A DNA stretch of 64,000 nt from Rhodovulum strictum (lineage in GTDB: Bacteria > Pseudomonadota > Alphaproteobacteria > Rhodobacterales > Rhodobacteraceae). Location of the stretch: the NCBI RefSeq assembly GCF_009649175.1, contig NZ_WJPO01000019.1:1-64000 (forward strand). Reading direction: 5' to 3'. Shown here piece by piece: positions 12,801 to 20,319 of this stretch. Position 1 is the first letter of the stretch. Every line of letters starts with the position of its first letter. The notes under the pieces are model-generated. The model was not told the DNA's origin. It made no database searches and saw only the letters and a list, made by a program, of their open reading frames with translations. Position numbers and translations under genes: made by a program.

Positions 12801-15130
12801 TCCAGCAGCGCGAAATCGCCGTTCAGCGTGACGGTGGTGGTGTCGTAGATGAACGCGACCTTGATCGCGTCGCCCTCCAGCACGCCACCCATCGCGCCCT
12901 CGATCGGGCCGGTGTCGACATGTGCATAGCTGCCCCCCGCAGCGTTCAGCGCGGAAACCAGCGCAATCAGCGAGGTCGAGCCCATCGGATCGTTCTCGAT
13001 CTCGATCAGGCCGACCACATCCGCCGCCACCGCCTTGATCGCGGCCACGAGTTTTGCCTCCTGCCGCTCGAACTCGGCCACCGAATTGGCGCCGCGCGGG
13101 GCAAGCGTGCCATCGGGGCCGGTCGTGCCGGTGATGGTGGTGAAATAGTTCAGCACGTTGAAGGCCGCGACCTTCAGCGTGCCGCCCACATCCGGCGGCG
13201 CAGCCGCGCGCGGGTTGGTCTGGATCAGATTGCCTTCGCTGGGCAGGTGGATGCGGTATTCGGGCTCTTCGCTGGACGAGGCGGAATCCTCGGAATAGCT
13301 GAGCACCCCGGTCAACCCGGTATAGACATCGCCCATCCGGAACACGTCGCCCCCGTCCAGACGCCCGTCCGCGCCCAGAAACGGCACCAGCAACTCGGCC
13401 GGGTTCTGCACGTTCAGCCCGTCATCGAGCACCACAGAGCGCGCGGCGACCTGTTTCAGGTGCTCCTGATAGCCCTCGACGCTGGGCTCGTTGACCTGGG
13501 TAAAGGTCTCGATCCGTCCATCCGAGGTCAGCCGGATCGTGCCGAAGCGGTCGAGCTGGAACAGTTCGCTGACCGTCATCTCCTGCGGGATGGTGACGCG
13601 CATCCCCTCATAGGCTTCGAGGTTGGCGACGTAATCGCCATCCGCATCGCGCAGCACCGTGGCCGTGGGAAAGGTCAGGACCACCGCCTGGGGCAGGTCA
13701 TGGCCGCCCGATTCGACGTTGACCGAGGCCGCAGCGATCCGCGTCTCGCCGAAATGTTCCTGCACCACGCCCGCGACGGTGACCAGATCGCCAACCGCAA
13801 CCGCGGCGGTTGCGGCAATGAGAATCCCCTCGGACGACCAGGGGTCGTCATCGGCATCGGCATCCTCTTCCTGGATGTAGAACCCGCCCAGCCCCGGCAG
13901 GACCTGGGTCACGATGGCCTGCACCCGCACCGACTGGCCCAGCAGCGGGCTTTCATCCGCCGCGCCCGGCACCCCGACCAGCGTGCCATCGACAAGGTTG
14001 GTCGAGCCTTGAACCTGATGGATCTTGACGTCCTGATAGGCATCCTCGTCGATGCCGAACGTCCCCGCCCTGGGATTGTTCACGGCGGGATCGTTGTTGA
14101 AATCGAGGATGCGGAAATCCGCCGCCGTATCGGTATCGACCCCGTCCACCACGCGCGCCGCCCCCGCAGGCAGGAAGGTTCCGTCCGGCCCGACCACCGG
14201 CGCGCCGAAGAAGAACGTGTCCCCTGCCCCGCCATCGGTGACGCCGACCGCGTCCAGCACGATCTCGGCCCCGGTGACGGTTCCGCCCGCAATCGAGGCG
14301 GTCTCGACAAGCGCCAGCGTGTAGCTGCCGTTCTCGATGAAGTTCAGCGGAATATCCGCGTTCGGCGTGGCGCCATAGGCGCCTGCCACCAGGGCATTGC
14401 CCACAAGGAAAAAGCCGTTCTCGCCGAGGGCGTGATCGTCGGCAAAATCGAAGCGCGCGTCGATCTGCCCGATCGCGCTGCCCGCATCGCCCTCGACCAC
14501 GATCAGGCTGAGGCCCGCCAGCGACTGGCCGGGCTGGCCGAACAGTTCGACATATTCGACATCGGTGCTGACGGTCGAGCCCAGCACCGCGTTGATCACC
14601 AGCGTCTGCGCGGCACCGTAGGAGCCCAGCGGGAAGGGCATCGCCGCAGCGGCATTCGAGGTCTGGTTGTCATTGGCATCCTTGCCTGAGAACAGCCATT
14701 CGGACGGGTCGAAGGTGGCGCTGGGGGTCGCGCCCGCCTTGCGATAGGCCCAGCCATCCTCGTAATCCCAGACCGTTCCGGTGCCGTCCACATCCGGCTC
14801 GCCGAACAGATCGACCACCACGCCCGCGCGGAACAGCTCGATCGCGTCATCGCCATTGATCGTGGCCGCGGCAGAGGTGAAATCGGGCGCGAAGCCGAAA
14901 TAGGCGGCAAACCCGGTGCTTTCGGTCGCGACGTAGATATGACTGCCCCGGCTGGCCGCAATCGCGGGGAAGGTGAATTCCTGCCCGTCCGTGCCGCCCC
15001 CGTTATTGGCCGAGCCAAGCCCGTAGATCGACAGATCGGCAATATCCTCAATGACATAAAGCTCGACTGCCTTGGGCAGGCCGCCCGTTAGCGGGCCGTC
15101 GAAGACGCCGGTGATCAGCAAGCTGGACAT
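9824..15130 (-). CDS. Large RTX exoprotein with endonuclease and 5'-nucleotidase domains
   Basis: A 1768 aa secreted protein; I use the ATG at 15130 (MSSLLITGVFDG) because AGGGG lies just before it. In order: one or two lamin-tail-like domains (about residues 1-330), an ExeM/NucH-type endonuclease/exonuclease/phosphatase domain from about 650 (KVAAFNVLNYF, LIEIENDP, DLNAYRKEDPI), a 5'-nucleotidase/metallophosphatase from about 980 (LEILHMADQEG, VAFGNHEFDKG), and a C-terminal RTX-like segment near 1660-1700 (GTDGDDVIVSGAG, GGAGADVFFFG). It has no Sec signal, so type I secretion is likely. The domains suggest sequential degradation of extracellular DNA and release of phosphate. No type I exporter genes are nearby. 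Confidence 0.85.
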   Translation of the reverse strand: MSSLLITGVFDGPLTGGLPKAVELYVIEDIADLSIYGLGSANNGGGTDGQEFTFPAIAASRGSHIYVATESTGFAAYFGFAPDFTSAAATINGDDAIELFRAGVVVDLFGEPDVDGTGTVWDYEDGWAYRKAGATPSATFDPSEWLFSGKDANDNQTSNAAAAMPFPLGSYGAAQTLVINAVLGSTVSTDVEYVELFGQPGQSLAGLSLIVVEGDAGSAIGQIDARFDFADDHALGENGFFLVGNALVAGAYGATPNADIPLNFIENGSYTLALVETASIAGGTVTGAEIVLDAVGVTDGGAGDTFFFGAPVVGPDGTFLPAGAARVVDGVDTDTAADFRILDFNNDPAVNNPRAGTFGIDEDAYQDVKIHQVQGSTNLVDGTLVGVPGAADESPLLGQSVRVQAIVTQVLPGLGGFYIQEEDADADDDPWSSEGILIAATAAVAVGDLVTVAGVVQEHFGETRIAAASVNVESGGHDLPQAVVLTFPTATVLRDADGDYVANLEAYEGMRVTIPQEMTVSELFQLDRFGTIRLTSDGRIETFTQVNEPSVEGYQEHLKQVAARSVVLDDGLNVQNPAELLVPFLGADGRLDGGDVFRMGDVYTGLTGVLSYSEDSASSSEEPEYRIHLPSEGNLIQTNPRAAAPPDVGGTLKVAAFNVLNYFTTITGTTGPDGTLAPRGANSVAEFERQEAKLVAAIKAVAADVVGLIEIENDPMGSTSLIALVSALNAAGGSYAHVDTGPIEGAMGGVLEGDAIKVAFIYDTTTVTLNGDFALLDETVDVRFASVGVQRPALAQTFTEIASGESFTAVVTHLKSKGSAVGGDIDIGDGQGASSTVRTLAAEALVDWLASDPTGTGEDDILILGDLNAYRKEDPITTILRGADGVAGTADDYTDLGAIHDPAGISYVFDGQTGTLDYALASRGLAAKVTGAAYWNINADEPDAFDYNLDFGRNPALYSDDAFRSSDHDPILVGLDFGIAPMVYTLEILHMADQEGSGSSILYAPNASAVLNALEAQDLGNDGLPDNTIRLASGDSFIPGVFFDASAAAFGSGGIADIQILNEMGFQAVAFGNHEFDKGTAVLAGLISGAAPGNFSALSGTALGGLDFAGTAMPYLGANLDVTTDANLAPLAVAGGQAPQANSITSSTVIDVNGEPIGVVGAVTPTLGRISSPGNVTIAPVWAGTTPTEAELDALAAIIQAEVDALLAATPEMNKVILLAHMQVLNIEIALAGRLSGVDVIVAGGSNTRLFDENDRVIDGDSVQGTYPIFVDNADGGVTAVVNTDGSYKYVGRLVIDFDAEGRIIPESYDPAVSGAYATDAMGVAALGAEGMVDPEVAAIVSAIEAQIIATESNVFGISSVFLNGNRSGTASGSDPDGVRVQETNLGNLTADANLAYARQYDDAVMVSIKNGGGIRASIGETVVPAGGTGYVRQANSEITDSAGNVIKPEGGISEADIKAALAFNNDLTLLTVTRAELVALLEHGVAGLPGAAGQFPQVSGVQFSHDPSQPAGARIVNAAITDAEGNDLDVLMRDGVLVGDGSAGVRIVTLGFLADGGDGYPFPTGAATNRVNLTDLDGDGVADGLRDGVAVFADNGTEQDAFAEYLAANHATPETAFAIEDAGRDSDARIQNLQWRADTVIDEPEFNFVFGSAGRDRLVGTDGDDVIVSGAGNFDTQTGGAGADVFFFGDEALNGVRERDTILDYEVGVDAIGLGVGVSVASIQKAGSSVVVYLDDPLGMNDAIYIQGAGVDVDNITFIENFSWAMA

Positions 15131-15468
15131 GAGAACCCCTGTTGTTCGCGCTGACGAAAGCAATCCGGGGCGTAGCGGCGATTGTTAACGATTTGTGCAC
15201 CGCTAGCCGAAGCTTTCCTGACAGTTCGATGACGCCGGAAGGGCGTGAGATCTGCATGAGTATCGTTCAACCTGTTGTTCGTATTGTTATTTTCTTTTCG
15301 GCAGCGGGAATTTGACGGAGGGTAGCCAACTCCCCTCCTGTTGCTCGCGTTTCTCCAGGGGTTTCGGGCCGGTCCGGATCGTCATCCGAAGCCCGTGCCT
15401 GCGAGCGCGCTCCGTGCAGTCAGGAGGCGGTCACACCTGAGAGCGCAGCAAGTGACAGGGGCGGCCAA
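15131..15468. other. Non-coding stretch between the exoprotein gene and repC
   Basis: No convincing gene. The part at about 15180-15300 is visibly more AT-rich than its surroundings, including a T-rich run near 15278-15300, and probably contains the promoter for the exoprotein gene transcribed leftwards. The right end runs into the parS palindrome that abuts the repC stop codon. Confidence 0.4.
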
Positions 15469-15484
15469 GTTGACAGCTGTCAAC
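15469..15484. other. parS: parS palindrome directly after repC
   Basis: GTTGACAGCTGTCAAC is a perfect palindrome fitting the repABC parS pattern. Its last base touches the repC stop codon (TGA on the minus strand at 15487-15485). An identical copy is at 16686-16701, so the two sites bracket repC exactly. Binding by the RepB encoded at 17766-16822 is inferred. Confidence 0.78.
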
Positions 15485-16639
15485 TCACGCCGCCCTTGGT
15501 CGCAGCAGCGCCATCACCATCGGGCCGGGCGAAAACTGCCCATCGGCGGCCTTGCGTGACAGGCTGCGCAGATAGCCGCCGGGCGACTGGATGTCAGAGA
15601 CCCGTTGCAGGATTGCGGCCAGCGTGACCGCGGCCGCCTCGGGCCCCATTTTCCGCTGCGCTTCGGCCCAGGCATCGGGGGTTACGCCCATCATGCCGCG
15701 TACATGCCCGGCAAGTGCCACCAGTTCGTGCCAGTGGCGCGGCGGACTGGGGGCGTAGTCCAGGATATCGGGACAGGCTTTCAGCACCAGCGCCAAGGGG
15801 AGGGCAGGGCGGGCAGGGTTGCCTTCTGCCTGCGTCTTTTCACGGCAAGGTTCAAATTCAAGGATATTGGAGTCTGAATTCTGATAGTGCCGCTCATTTT
15901 CGCGGTCACTGCCGCCCATTTCTTCTGTTTCCAGCAGCAACGCGGCGATGTCGTCATGCAGCGCGGTCAGCTTTTCCCGCAGGGCTTCCAGTTCGTGCAG
16001 GGGCAGCTTGCGGCGCATCGCGCTGTGGATGTCGTGCAGCCGGGCGCCTGGCGTGGCCCAGTCGCCGGGCAGGCCGGCCTCGGTTGCGTAGGCGATCAGC
16101 TTGACGGCGTCGCGCTTCAGCAGGGTCAGGTCTTCGCGCAGGCGGCGCATCCGGGCCGCGGCGGCGCGGGCCTCGGCGGCGGCATGGGTGATCTGGCGGG
16201 CGTGGACCAGCAGCGGGCGCAGGTCGAAGCCGAAGGCGCGGGCGATCGTGCCGCCGGGGCCGCGGGTGGCATAGCGCTTGCCGTTGGGGCTGTCATGGCG
16301 GGCGATCAGGCCAGCGGCGACCAGCGCGGCCAGATGGCGGCGCAGCGTGCTTTCGGCCATGCCATGCGCGCGTTCGGACAGCGCCGTGTTCGAGGGGAAG
16401 ACGATCAGCGGCGTGTCGGCGGACAGCATCGTGCCGGGGTGAAAGCTGAGCAAGGCGTTCAGAACCGTCAGGTCGCGGTCGCTGACGCCAAAGGCGGCGC
16501 GGGCGGTGCAAAGCTCGCGGAACAGGTGCCATTTGTCGAGTTCGGCGATGCTGGCGGGGCGGCGGGCTTCGCGCGCGCGCTCCAGCAGGGCAGCCGTCAC
16601 GGGCCGCCGCCCAAAGGGCGTCGTTGTCAGATGCTGCAT
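15485..16639 (-). CDS. repC: Replication initiator RepC
   Basis: A 384 aa RepC protein, which opens the origin of repABC replicons; in this family the origin lies within the repC gene itself. Recognisable stretches are ELDKWHLFRELCTARAAFGVSDRDLTVLNALLSFHP, given here as its first part ELDKWHLFRELC, the winged-helix NTALSERAHGMAESTLRRHL, and the C-terminal GYLRSLSRKAADGQFSPGP. Length is near the family norm of about 400. It is the third gene of the leftward operon repA-repB-repC and is the only replication initiator in the window. Its expression is probably limited by the antisense RNA at 16721-16775. Confidence 0.93.
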   Translation of the reverse strand: MQHLTTTPFGRRPVTAALLERAREARRPASIAELDKWHLFRELCTARAAFGVSDRDLTVLNALLSFHPGTMLSADTPLIVFPSNTALSERAHGMAESTLRRHLAALVAAGLIARHDSPNGKRYATRGPGGTIARAFGFDLRPLLVHARQITHAAAEARAAAARMRRLREDLTLLKRDAVKLIAYATEAGLPGDWATPGARLHDIHSAMRRKLPLHELEALREKLTALHDDIAALLLETEEMGGSDRENERHYQNSDSNILEFEPCREKTQAEGNPARPALPLALVLKACPDILDYAPSPPRHWHELVALAGHVRGMMGVTPDAWAEAQRKMGPEAAAVTLAAILQRVSDIQSPGGYLRSLSRKAADGQFSPGPMVMALLRPRAA

Positions 16640-16685
16640 GGTCGATCACGAGGCAAAACTTTTTCGGCCGCCCGCAACGACGCCT

Positions 16686-16701
16686 GTTGACAGCTGTCAA
16701 C
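16686..16701. other. parS: parS palindrome between repB and repC
   Basis: GTTGACAGCTGTCAAC, identical to the copy at 15469-15484. It contains TTGACA (16687-16692) as the -35 box of a rightward promoter that would make the antisense RNA. RepB bound here could therefore block that promoter as well as act in partition. Confidence 0.78.
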
Positions 16702-16715
16702 TCATGGCCCAGAAT
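16687..16715 (+). promoter_or_regulatory. Promoter of the antisense RNA in the repB-repC gap
   Basis: TTGACA at 16687-16692 is a perfect -35 box. After 17 bases comes CAGAAT at 16710-16715, matching four of six -10 positions. It points right, against the rep operon, where the counter-transcribed RNA promoter of repABC plasmids is expected. The -35 box lies inside the parS palindrome. Confidence 0.65.
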
Positions 16716-16720
16716 CGGAG

Positions 16721-16775
16721 GTGCTAGACAACGATTGGGGCCTCTCGGGATACGTCTCGGGGGGCTTCTTCTTTG
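16721..16775 (+). ncRNA. Counter-transcribed RNA (ctRNA) controlling repC
   Basis: RepABC plasmids encode a short RNA antisense to the repB-repC leader that shuts off RepC synthesis and sets copy number and incompatibility. Here a promoter at 16687-16715 would start transcription near 16721, and a terminator hairpin ends it near 16774. That gives about 55 bases, the size typical of known repABC ctRNAs. No separate sequence family was recognised; the call rests on position, promoter, size and terminator. Confidence 0.65.
16740..16774 (+). terminator. Intrinsic terminator of the ctRNA
   Basis: CCTCTCGGGA (16741-16750) and TCTCGGGGGG (16755-16764) form a ten-pair RNA stem, counting three G-U pairs, around a TACG loop; G16740 pairs with C16765 as an eleventh. 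The pyrimidine-rich tail CTTCTTCTTT follows directly. Confidence 0.6.
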
Positions 16776-16821
16776 GTCCTGCCTGTCCTGTGCCTCCTTT
16801 TTGGTTGCGCTGCTCTTGCTC

Positions 16822-17766
16822 TCACTTCCCGCGGGCGGTGGCCCATTCGCGGTGAAGACGGGCGAGGTTGTCGACGAGCCAATCCTCGAAACCCTCGGCG
16901 GTCCGGTTCTCGACGGCGACAACGGTGGTTCCGCGCTTGCGGGCAACACGGGCCAATGCGGCGCCGCCTTCGGTCAGCACGGTCTGCGGCGGGGGCGCAG
17001 GGGGGCGCGGGCGGACCAGCGCGGCCATCACCGCCTCGAACCGTGCATCCGAGGTTTCGCCCCTGGCCTCGGCGGTCAGGTCGCGGCCCTTGAGCCTGTC
17101 GGCCAGCGCCATCCAGCGGTCGCGCCCGATCCCCGGGGCCGAGCCGATGGCCTCGATCAGCGCGACGGGCACCCGGTCGGCCACGGAAAGCATGCGTGAA
17201 ATCAATGTCTTGTCGACATGAAGGGCGTCGCAGATCACCTTGCGGTCATAGCCCGCATCGCGCATCTGGCGCGCGAAATTCGCCCGTTCGACAAAGCTGA
17301 GATCGCGCCGCGCGGCGTTTTCCTGGCCCTGCGCGATCACCAGCGCGCGGTCGTCCAGCACCCGCACCATCGCCTTGACCGGCATGTGCAGCGCCTTGAG
17401 CGCGGCAACGCGGCGGCGACCATAGACCACCTGATAGCGTTCCGCGTCATTCGGATTGGGCCGCAGCAGCACCGGCACCTGTTGGCCGTAAAGCCGTATG
17501 GATTCAATCAGTTGCGCCAGATCTGGGTCTTCGGCGTCCAGCCGGTCGCGAAACCCGCCGCTGTCGATCATGCGCGGATCGACCTCGGAGATTGCGCGGG
17601 ATTTCAGTTCGGCGATGGATTGGCTGACCGCCCCGATCGCACCCTTGGAATAGCGCGGCTTCGCGGCATCGACGCGCGCCTGCGGCGGGGCAGGGGAGGG
17701 GGGGGCGGCCCCGGGATCGGCCGATTTCGTCTCAAGCAGCCCTTTCAACAGATCCTTACGTGCCAT
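16822..17766 (-). CDS. repB: Plasmid partitioning protein RepB (ParB family), second copy
   Basis: ParB-type centromere-binding protein of 314 aa from the ATG at 17766 (MARKDLLKGLLET). A longer open frame upstream only overlaps repA. It shows VPVLLRPNP, the VYGRRRVAALKA box, ENAARRDLSFVERANFARQM and a helix-turn-helix (KVICDALHVDKTLISRMLSV). Its start overlaps the end of repA by 11 bases. It should bind the GTTGACAGCTGTCAAC sites at 16686 and 15469. It differs throughout from the other RepB (2476-3468), including in the helix-turn-helix, in line with the different parS arms. Confidence 0.93.
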   Translation of the reverse strand: MARKDLLKGLLETKSADPGAAPPSPAPPQARVDAAKPRYSKGAIGAVSQSIAELKSRAISEVDPRMIDSGGFRDRLDAEDPDLAQLIESIRLYGQQVPVLLRPNPNDAERYQVVYGRRRVAALKALHMPVKAMVRVLDDRALVIAQGQENAARRDLSFVERANFARQMRDAGYDRKVICDALHVDKTLISRMLSVADRVPVALIEAIGSAPGIGRDRWMALADRLKGRDLTAEARGETSDARFEAVMAALVRPRPPAPPPQTVLTEGGAALARVARKRGTTVVAVENRTAEGFEDWLVDNLARLHREWATARGK

Positions 17767-18946
17767 CGCCGCGCCCCCATGCTTTCTGCACCAGCGCCTC
17801 GATCTCGTCATTGACGGCGTTGAGGCTTTCCATCGCGCGTTCATAGGTTGCGCGGGTGAACTGGGTCTTTTCCACCTCGTAAAGCGTCTGCTTGGTGATC
17901 CCGGCATCCGAGATCGCGGTGGATTTCAGCATCGGGTGGTTCAGCACATGATCGCCGAACATCGAGCGCATGAAGCTGACCATCTGGTTCTGCGGCCCGT
18001 CGCCGGGTTCGTAGCGGGTAATCAGGTAGCGCAGCCAGTCATAGGACATGTCGGCACCCGCCTCGGAGACGACGCCCAGAAGGTTCGAGACCATCAGCAG
18101 GAACTGGCACATCGACATCACGTCGAGCATCTGGGGATGGACCGTCACCAGAACGGCCGTTGCGGCCGACAGCGCGGACATGGTCAGAAAGCCAAGCTGC
18201 GGGGGGCAGTCGATCACGACGACATCGTAGTTTTCCTCGACCTGGGCCAGCGCGTCGCCGACACGGGTGAAGAACAGGCTGCCCGAGCGGTTGGCCAGCG
18301 CCCGCGGCGTTTCATGCTCGAACTCCATCAGGTCGAGATTGCCGGGGATGATGTCGAGATTGGTGAAATAGGTCTTCTGGATGATGTCGCCCAGCGGCGC
18401 GGGGTCGTCATAGCGGATCGCGTCATAAAGCGTGCCGCCGTCCAGAAGGTCGAATTCCGGCTGGAACCCGTGCAGCGCCGACAGGCTGGCCTGCGGGTCA
18501 AGATCCACCGCCAGCACGCGGTAGCCGTCCAGCGCCATCTTTTGCGCCAGATGCGCGGCGGTCGTGGTCTTGCCCGAGCCGCCCTTGAAATTGATGACGG
18601 TGATGACCTGAAGATGATCGCCCGCCCGCCGTCCGGGCCGGTAGGTGCCGGGGCTCTTGGCGCCGGCCTCAAGGAACTTGCGCAGCGCCTGGATGTCCTC
18701 GGGCGTGTAATAGCGCCGCCCGTTGCCGCGAATCTCGGGGCTTGGACCCTTGCCGTCCAGATGCAGCTTGCGCAGGTAGGCATCCTTGACGCCCAGCAGT
18801 TGCGCGACCTCTCCGCTGGTGAACTTGCGCAGCGTGCGCCGTGCGTCCGGCGGGAAAAGCTGTGCCCTATGTGCTTGCAATCGCTCGGAAAGTGTCTGAG
18901 CGTGCTCGCCGACCAACAGGTCGATGCGTTCCTGCCTGTGCGCCAT
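17756..18946 (-). CDS. repA: Plasmid partitioning ATPase RepA (ParA family), second copy
   Basis: A 396 aa ParA-type ATPase, first gene of the complete repABC operon. It has the N-terminal helix-turn-helix (KFTSGEVAQLLGVKDAYLRKL), Walker A FKGGSGKTTTAAHL, AVDLDPQAS and VVIDCPPQLGFLT. It moves RepB-bound plasmids apart and, with RepB, represses the operon from a site upstream. Inverted and direct repeats at 18963-19003 are good operator candidates. It is close in length and motif spacing to the RepA at 1292. Confidence 0.94.
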   Translation of the reverse strand: MAHRQERIDLLVGEHAQTLSERLQAHRAQLFPPDARRTLRKFTSGEVAQLLGVKDAYLRKLHLDGKGPSPEIRGNGRRYYTPEDIQALRKFLEAGAKSPGTYRPGRRAGDHLQVITVINFKGGSGKTTTAAHLAQKMALDGYRVLAVDLDPQASLSALHGFQPEFDLLDGGTLYDAIRYDDPAPLGDIIQKTYFTNLDIIPGNLDLMEFEHETPRALANRSGSLFFTRVGDALAQVEENYDVVVIDCPPQLGFLTMSALSAATAVLVTVHPQMLDVMSMCQFLLMVSNLLGVVSEAGADMSYDWLRYLITRYEPGDGPQNQMVSFMRSMFGDHVLNHPMLKSTAISDAGITKQTLYEVEKTQFTRATYERAMESLNAVNDEIEALVQKAWGRGDGT

Positions 18947-18962
18947 TTCTGCCCTCGGAGCC

Positions 18963-19003
18963 GGAACCGTTTGTTACGGTTTCCCGCGTTTTGTTCCGTT
19001 TGT
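18963..19003. promoter_or_regulatory. Repeats upstream of the repABC operon, candidate RepA operator
   Basis: GGAACCGT (18963-18970) faces ACGGTTTCC (18976-18984) as an inverted repeat with one unpaired base. CCGTTTGT at 18967-18974 recurs directly at 18996-19003. They lie 17-57 bases before the repA start at 18946 and next to AT-rich sequence (TAATAT on the minus strand near 19010) suited to a -10 box. RepA autoregulation is known for this family; use of these repeats is inferred. Confidence 0.5.
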
Positions 19004-19278
19004 ACCGTATATTACTGGCCAAGGCGCGGGATTCGGGCAAGTCTTTTCTGTATCTTGTGGGCAGGGCAGGGGGCAGCACAACGGCAAGGCCCCGTTGACC
19101 GGACATCCGGGGCTGCCCGCCGACAGCAGGATGACCCCTTGGAAGGTTGCAATGTCCGGGGGCGTGGGGGCGCGGCCGACCCGCCGCGGCGACTGCGGCA
19201 AAGGGCCGCGGGTGCGGGTGCTGGACGGGGAGGATGGCAGACGCGATAGCGCTAACATCCCCAGCCACGGAGGGCGCG

Positions 19279-20319
19279 ATGTTCGACGCCGGGACGGCCC
19301 TGTTGGCCCTGTCCGATCACTACGACCTTACCCCCTCGGCCGACAAGTTCGAGGCCACGCGCGACCGCTATGCCCGTGTCGCCCATGCCGTGCCGCCCGA
19401 GGACTGGGCCCGGCATGCGCCCCTGATCCTGGCGATCGACGCGCTCAAGGTGCAGCGCAATGCGGTGATCCTGGGCCACAGCTACATGCCGCCCGAGGTC
19501 TATCACGGCGTCTCGGACATCGTGGGCGACAGTCTGCAACTGGCGCTGGCGGCCAGGGATGTCGAGGCCGAGGTGATCGTGCAGGCGGGCGTTCATTTCA
19601 TGGCCGAGACGTCGAAGGTGCTGAACCCCGGCAAGACCGTGCTGATCCCCGATGCCAGCGCCGGCTGTTCGCTGGCCGAAGCCGCCAGCCTGGCCGAGAT
19701 CGAGGCGCTGCGCGCCGCCCATCCCGGCGCGGCGGTCGTGTGCTATGTGAACACGCCCGCGGCGATCAAGGCGGCCTCGGATGTGTGCTGCACCTCGGCC
19801 AATGCGGTGCAGGTGGTCGAGGCGATGCCGGGCGATACCGTCATCATGACGCCCGACCGCCATCTTGCGGCGAATGTCGCGCGCGAGACCGGCAAGCGGG
19901 TGATCCCCGCGGGCGGGGCCTGTATCGTGCATGAACGCTTTGCCCCCGAAGACCTGCGCGCCTGGCGCGAGGCGAATCCGGGGGCCACCGTGATCGCCCA
20001 TCCCGAATGTCCGCCCGATGTGGTTGACGAGGCCGATTTCGCAGGCTCGACCGCCGCAATGATCGGCTGGCTGCGCGCGCGCCGCCCGCAATCGGCGCTG
20101 CTGGTCACGGAATGTTCGATGGCGGCCAATATCGCGGCCGAACTGCCCGAGGTGTCGCTGACCCGGCCCTGCAACCTGTGTCCGCACATGCAGAAGATCA
20201 CGCTGGAAAAAATCCTTGCCTGCCTGCATGGCATGACCGGCGAGGTCAGCGTGGCGCCCGACCTGATCGCCCCGGCCCGGCGCGCGGTCGAGCGGATGAT
20301 CGAGATCGGGCGCGCGTGA
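19279..20319 (+). CDS. nadA: Quinolinate synthase NadA
   Basis: Condenses iminoaspartate with dihydroxyacetone phosphate to give quinolinate, using a [4Fe-4S] cluster. The 346 aa product starts at the ATG at 19279 behind a GGAG site; an ATG at 19234 is a possible alternative. Three cysteine regions fit the cluster ligands: DVCCTSAN, HPECPPDV and CNLCPHMQ. The core motif ILGHSYMPPEVY and MAETSKVLNP are typical. It begins the operon nadA-nadB-nadC, with its stop overlapping the nadB GTG start. Confidence 0.95.
   Translation: MFDAGTALLALSDHYDLTPSADKFEATRDRYARVAHAVPPEDWARHAPLILAIDALKVQRNAVILGHSYMPPEVYHGVSDIVGDSLQLALAARDVEAEVIVQAGVHFMAETSKVLNPGKTVLIPDASAGCSLAEAASLAEIEALRAAHPGAAVVCYVNTPAAIKAASDVCCTSANAVQVVEAMPGDTVIMTPDRHLAANVARETGKRVIPAGGACIVHERFAPEDLRAWREANPGATVIAHPECPPDVVDEADFAGSTAAMIGWLRARRPQSALLVTECSMAANIAAELPEVSLTRPCNLCPHMQKITLEKILACLHGMTGEVSVAPDLIAPARRAVERMIEIGRA

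Noticed and set aside
9782-14689. A 1635-codon open frame on the plus strand opposite the RTX exoprotein gene
   Set aside because: It is the mirror of a high-GC gene: no recognisable domain, and composition dominated by Arg, His, Gly and Ala. The minus-strand frame has clear domains and a ribosome site.
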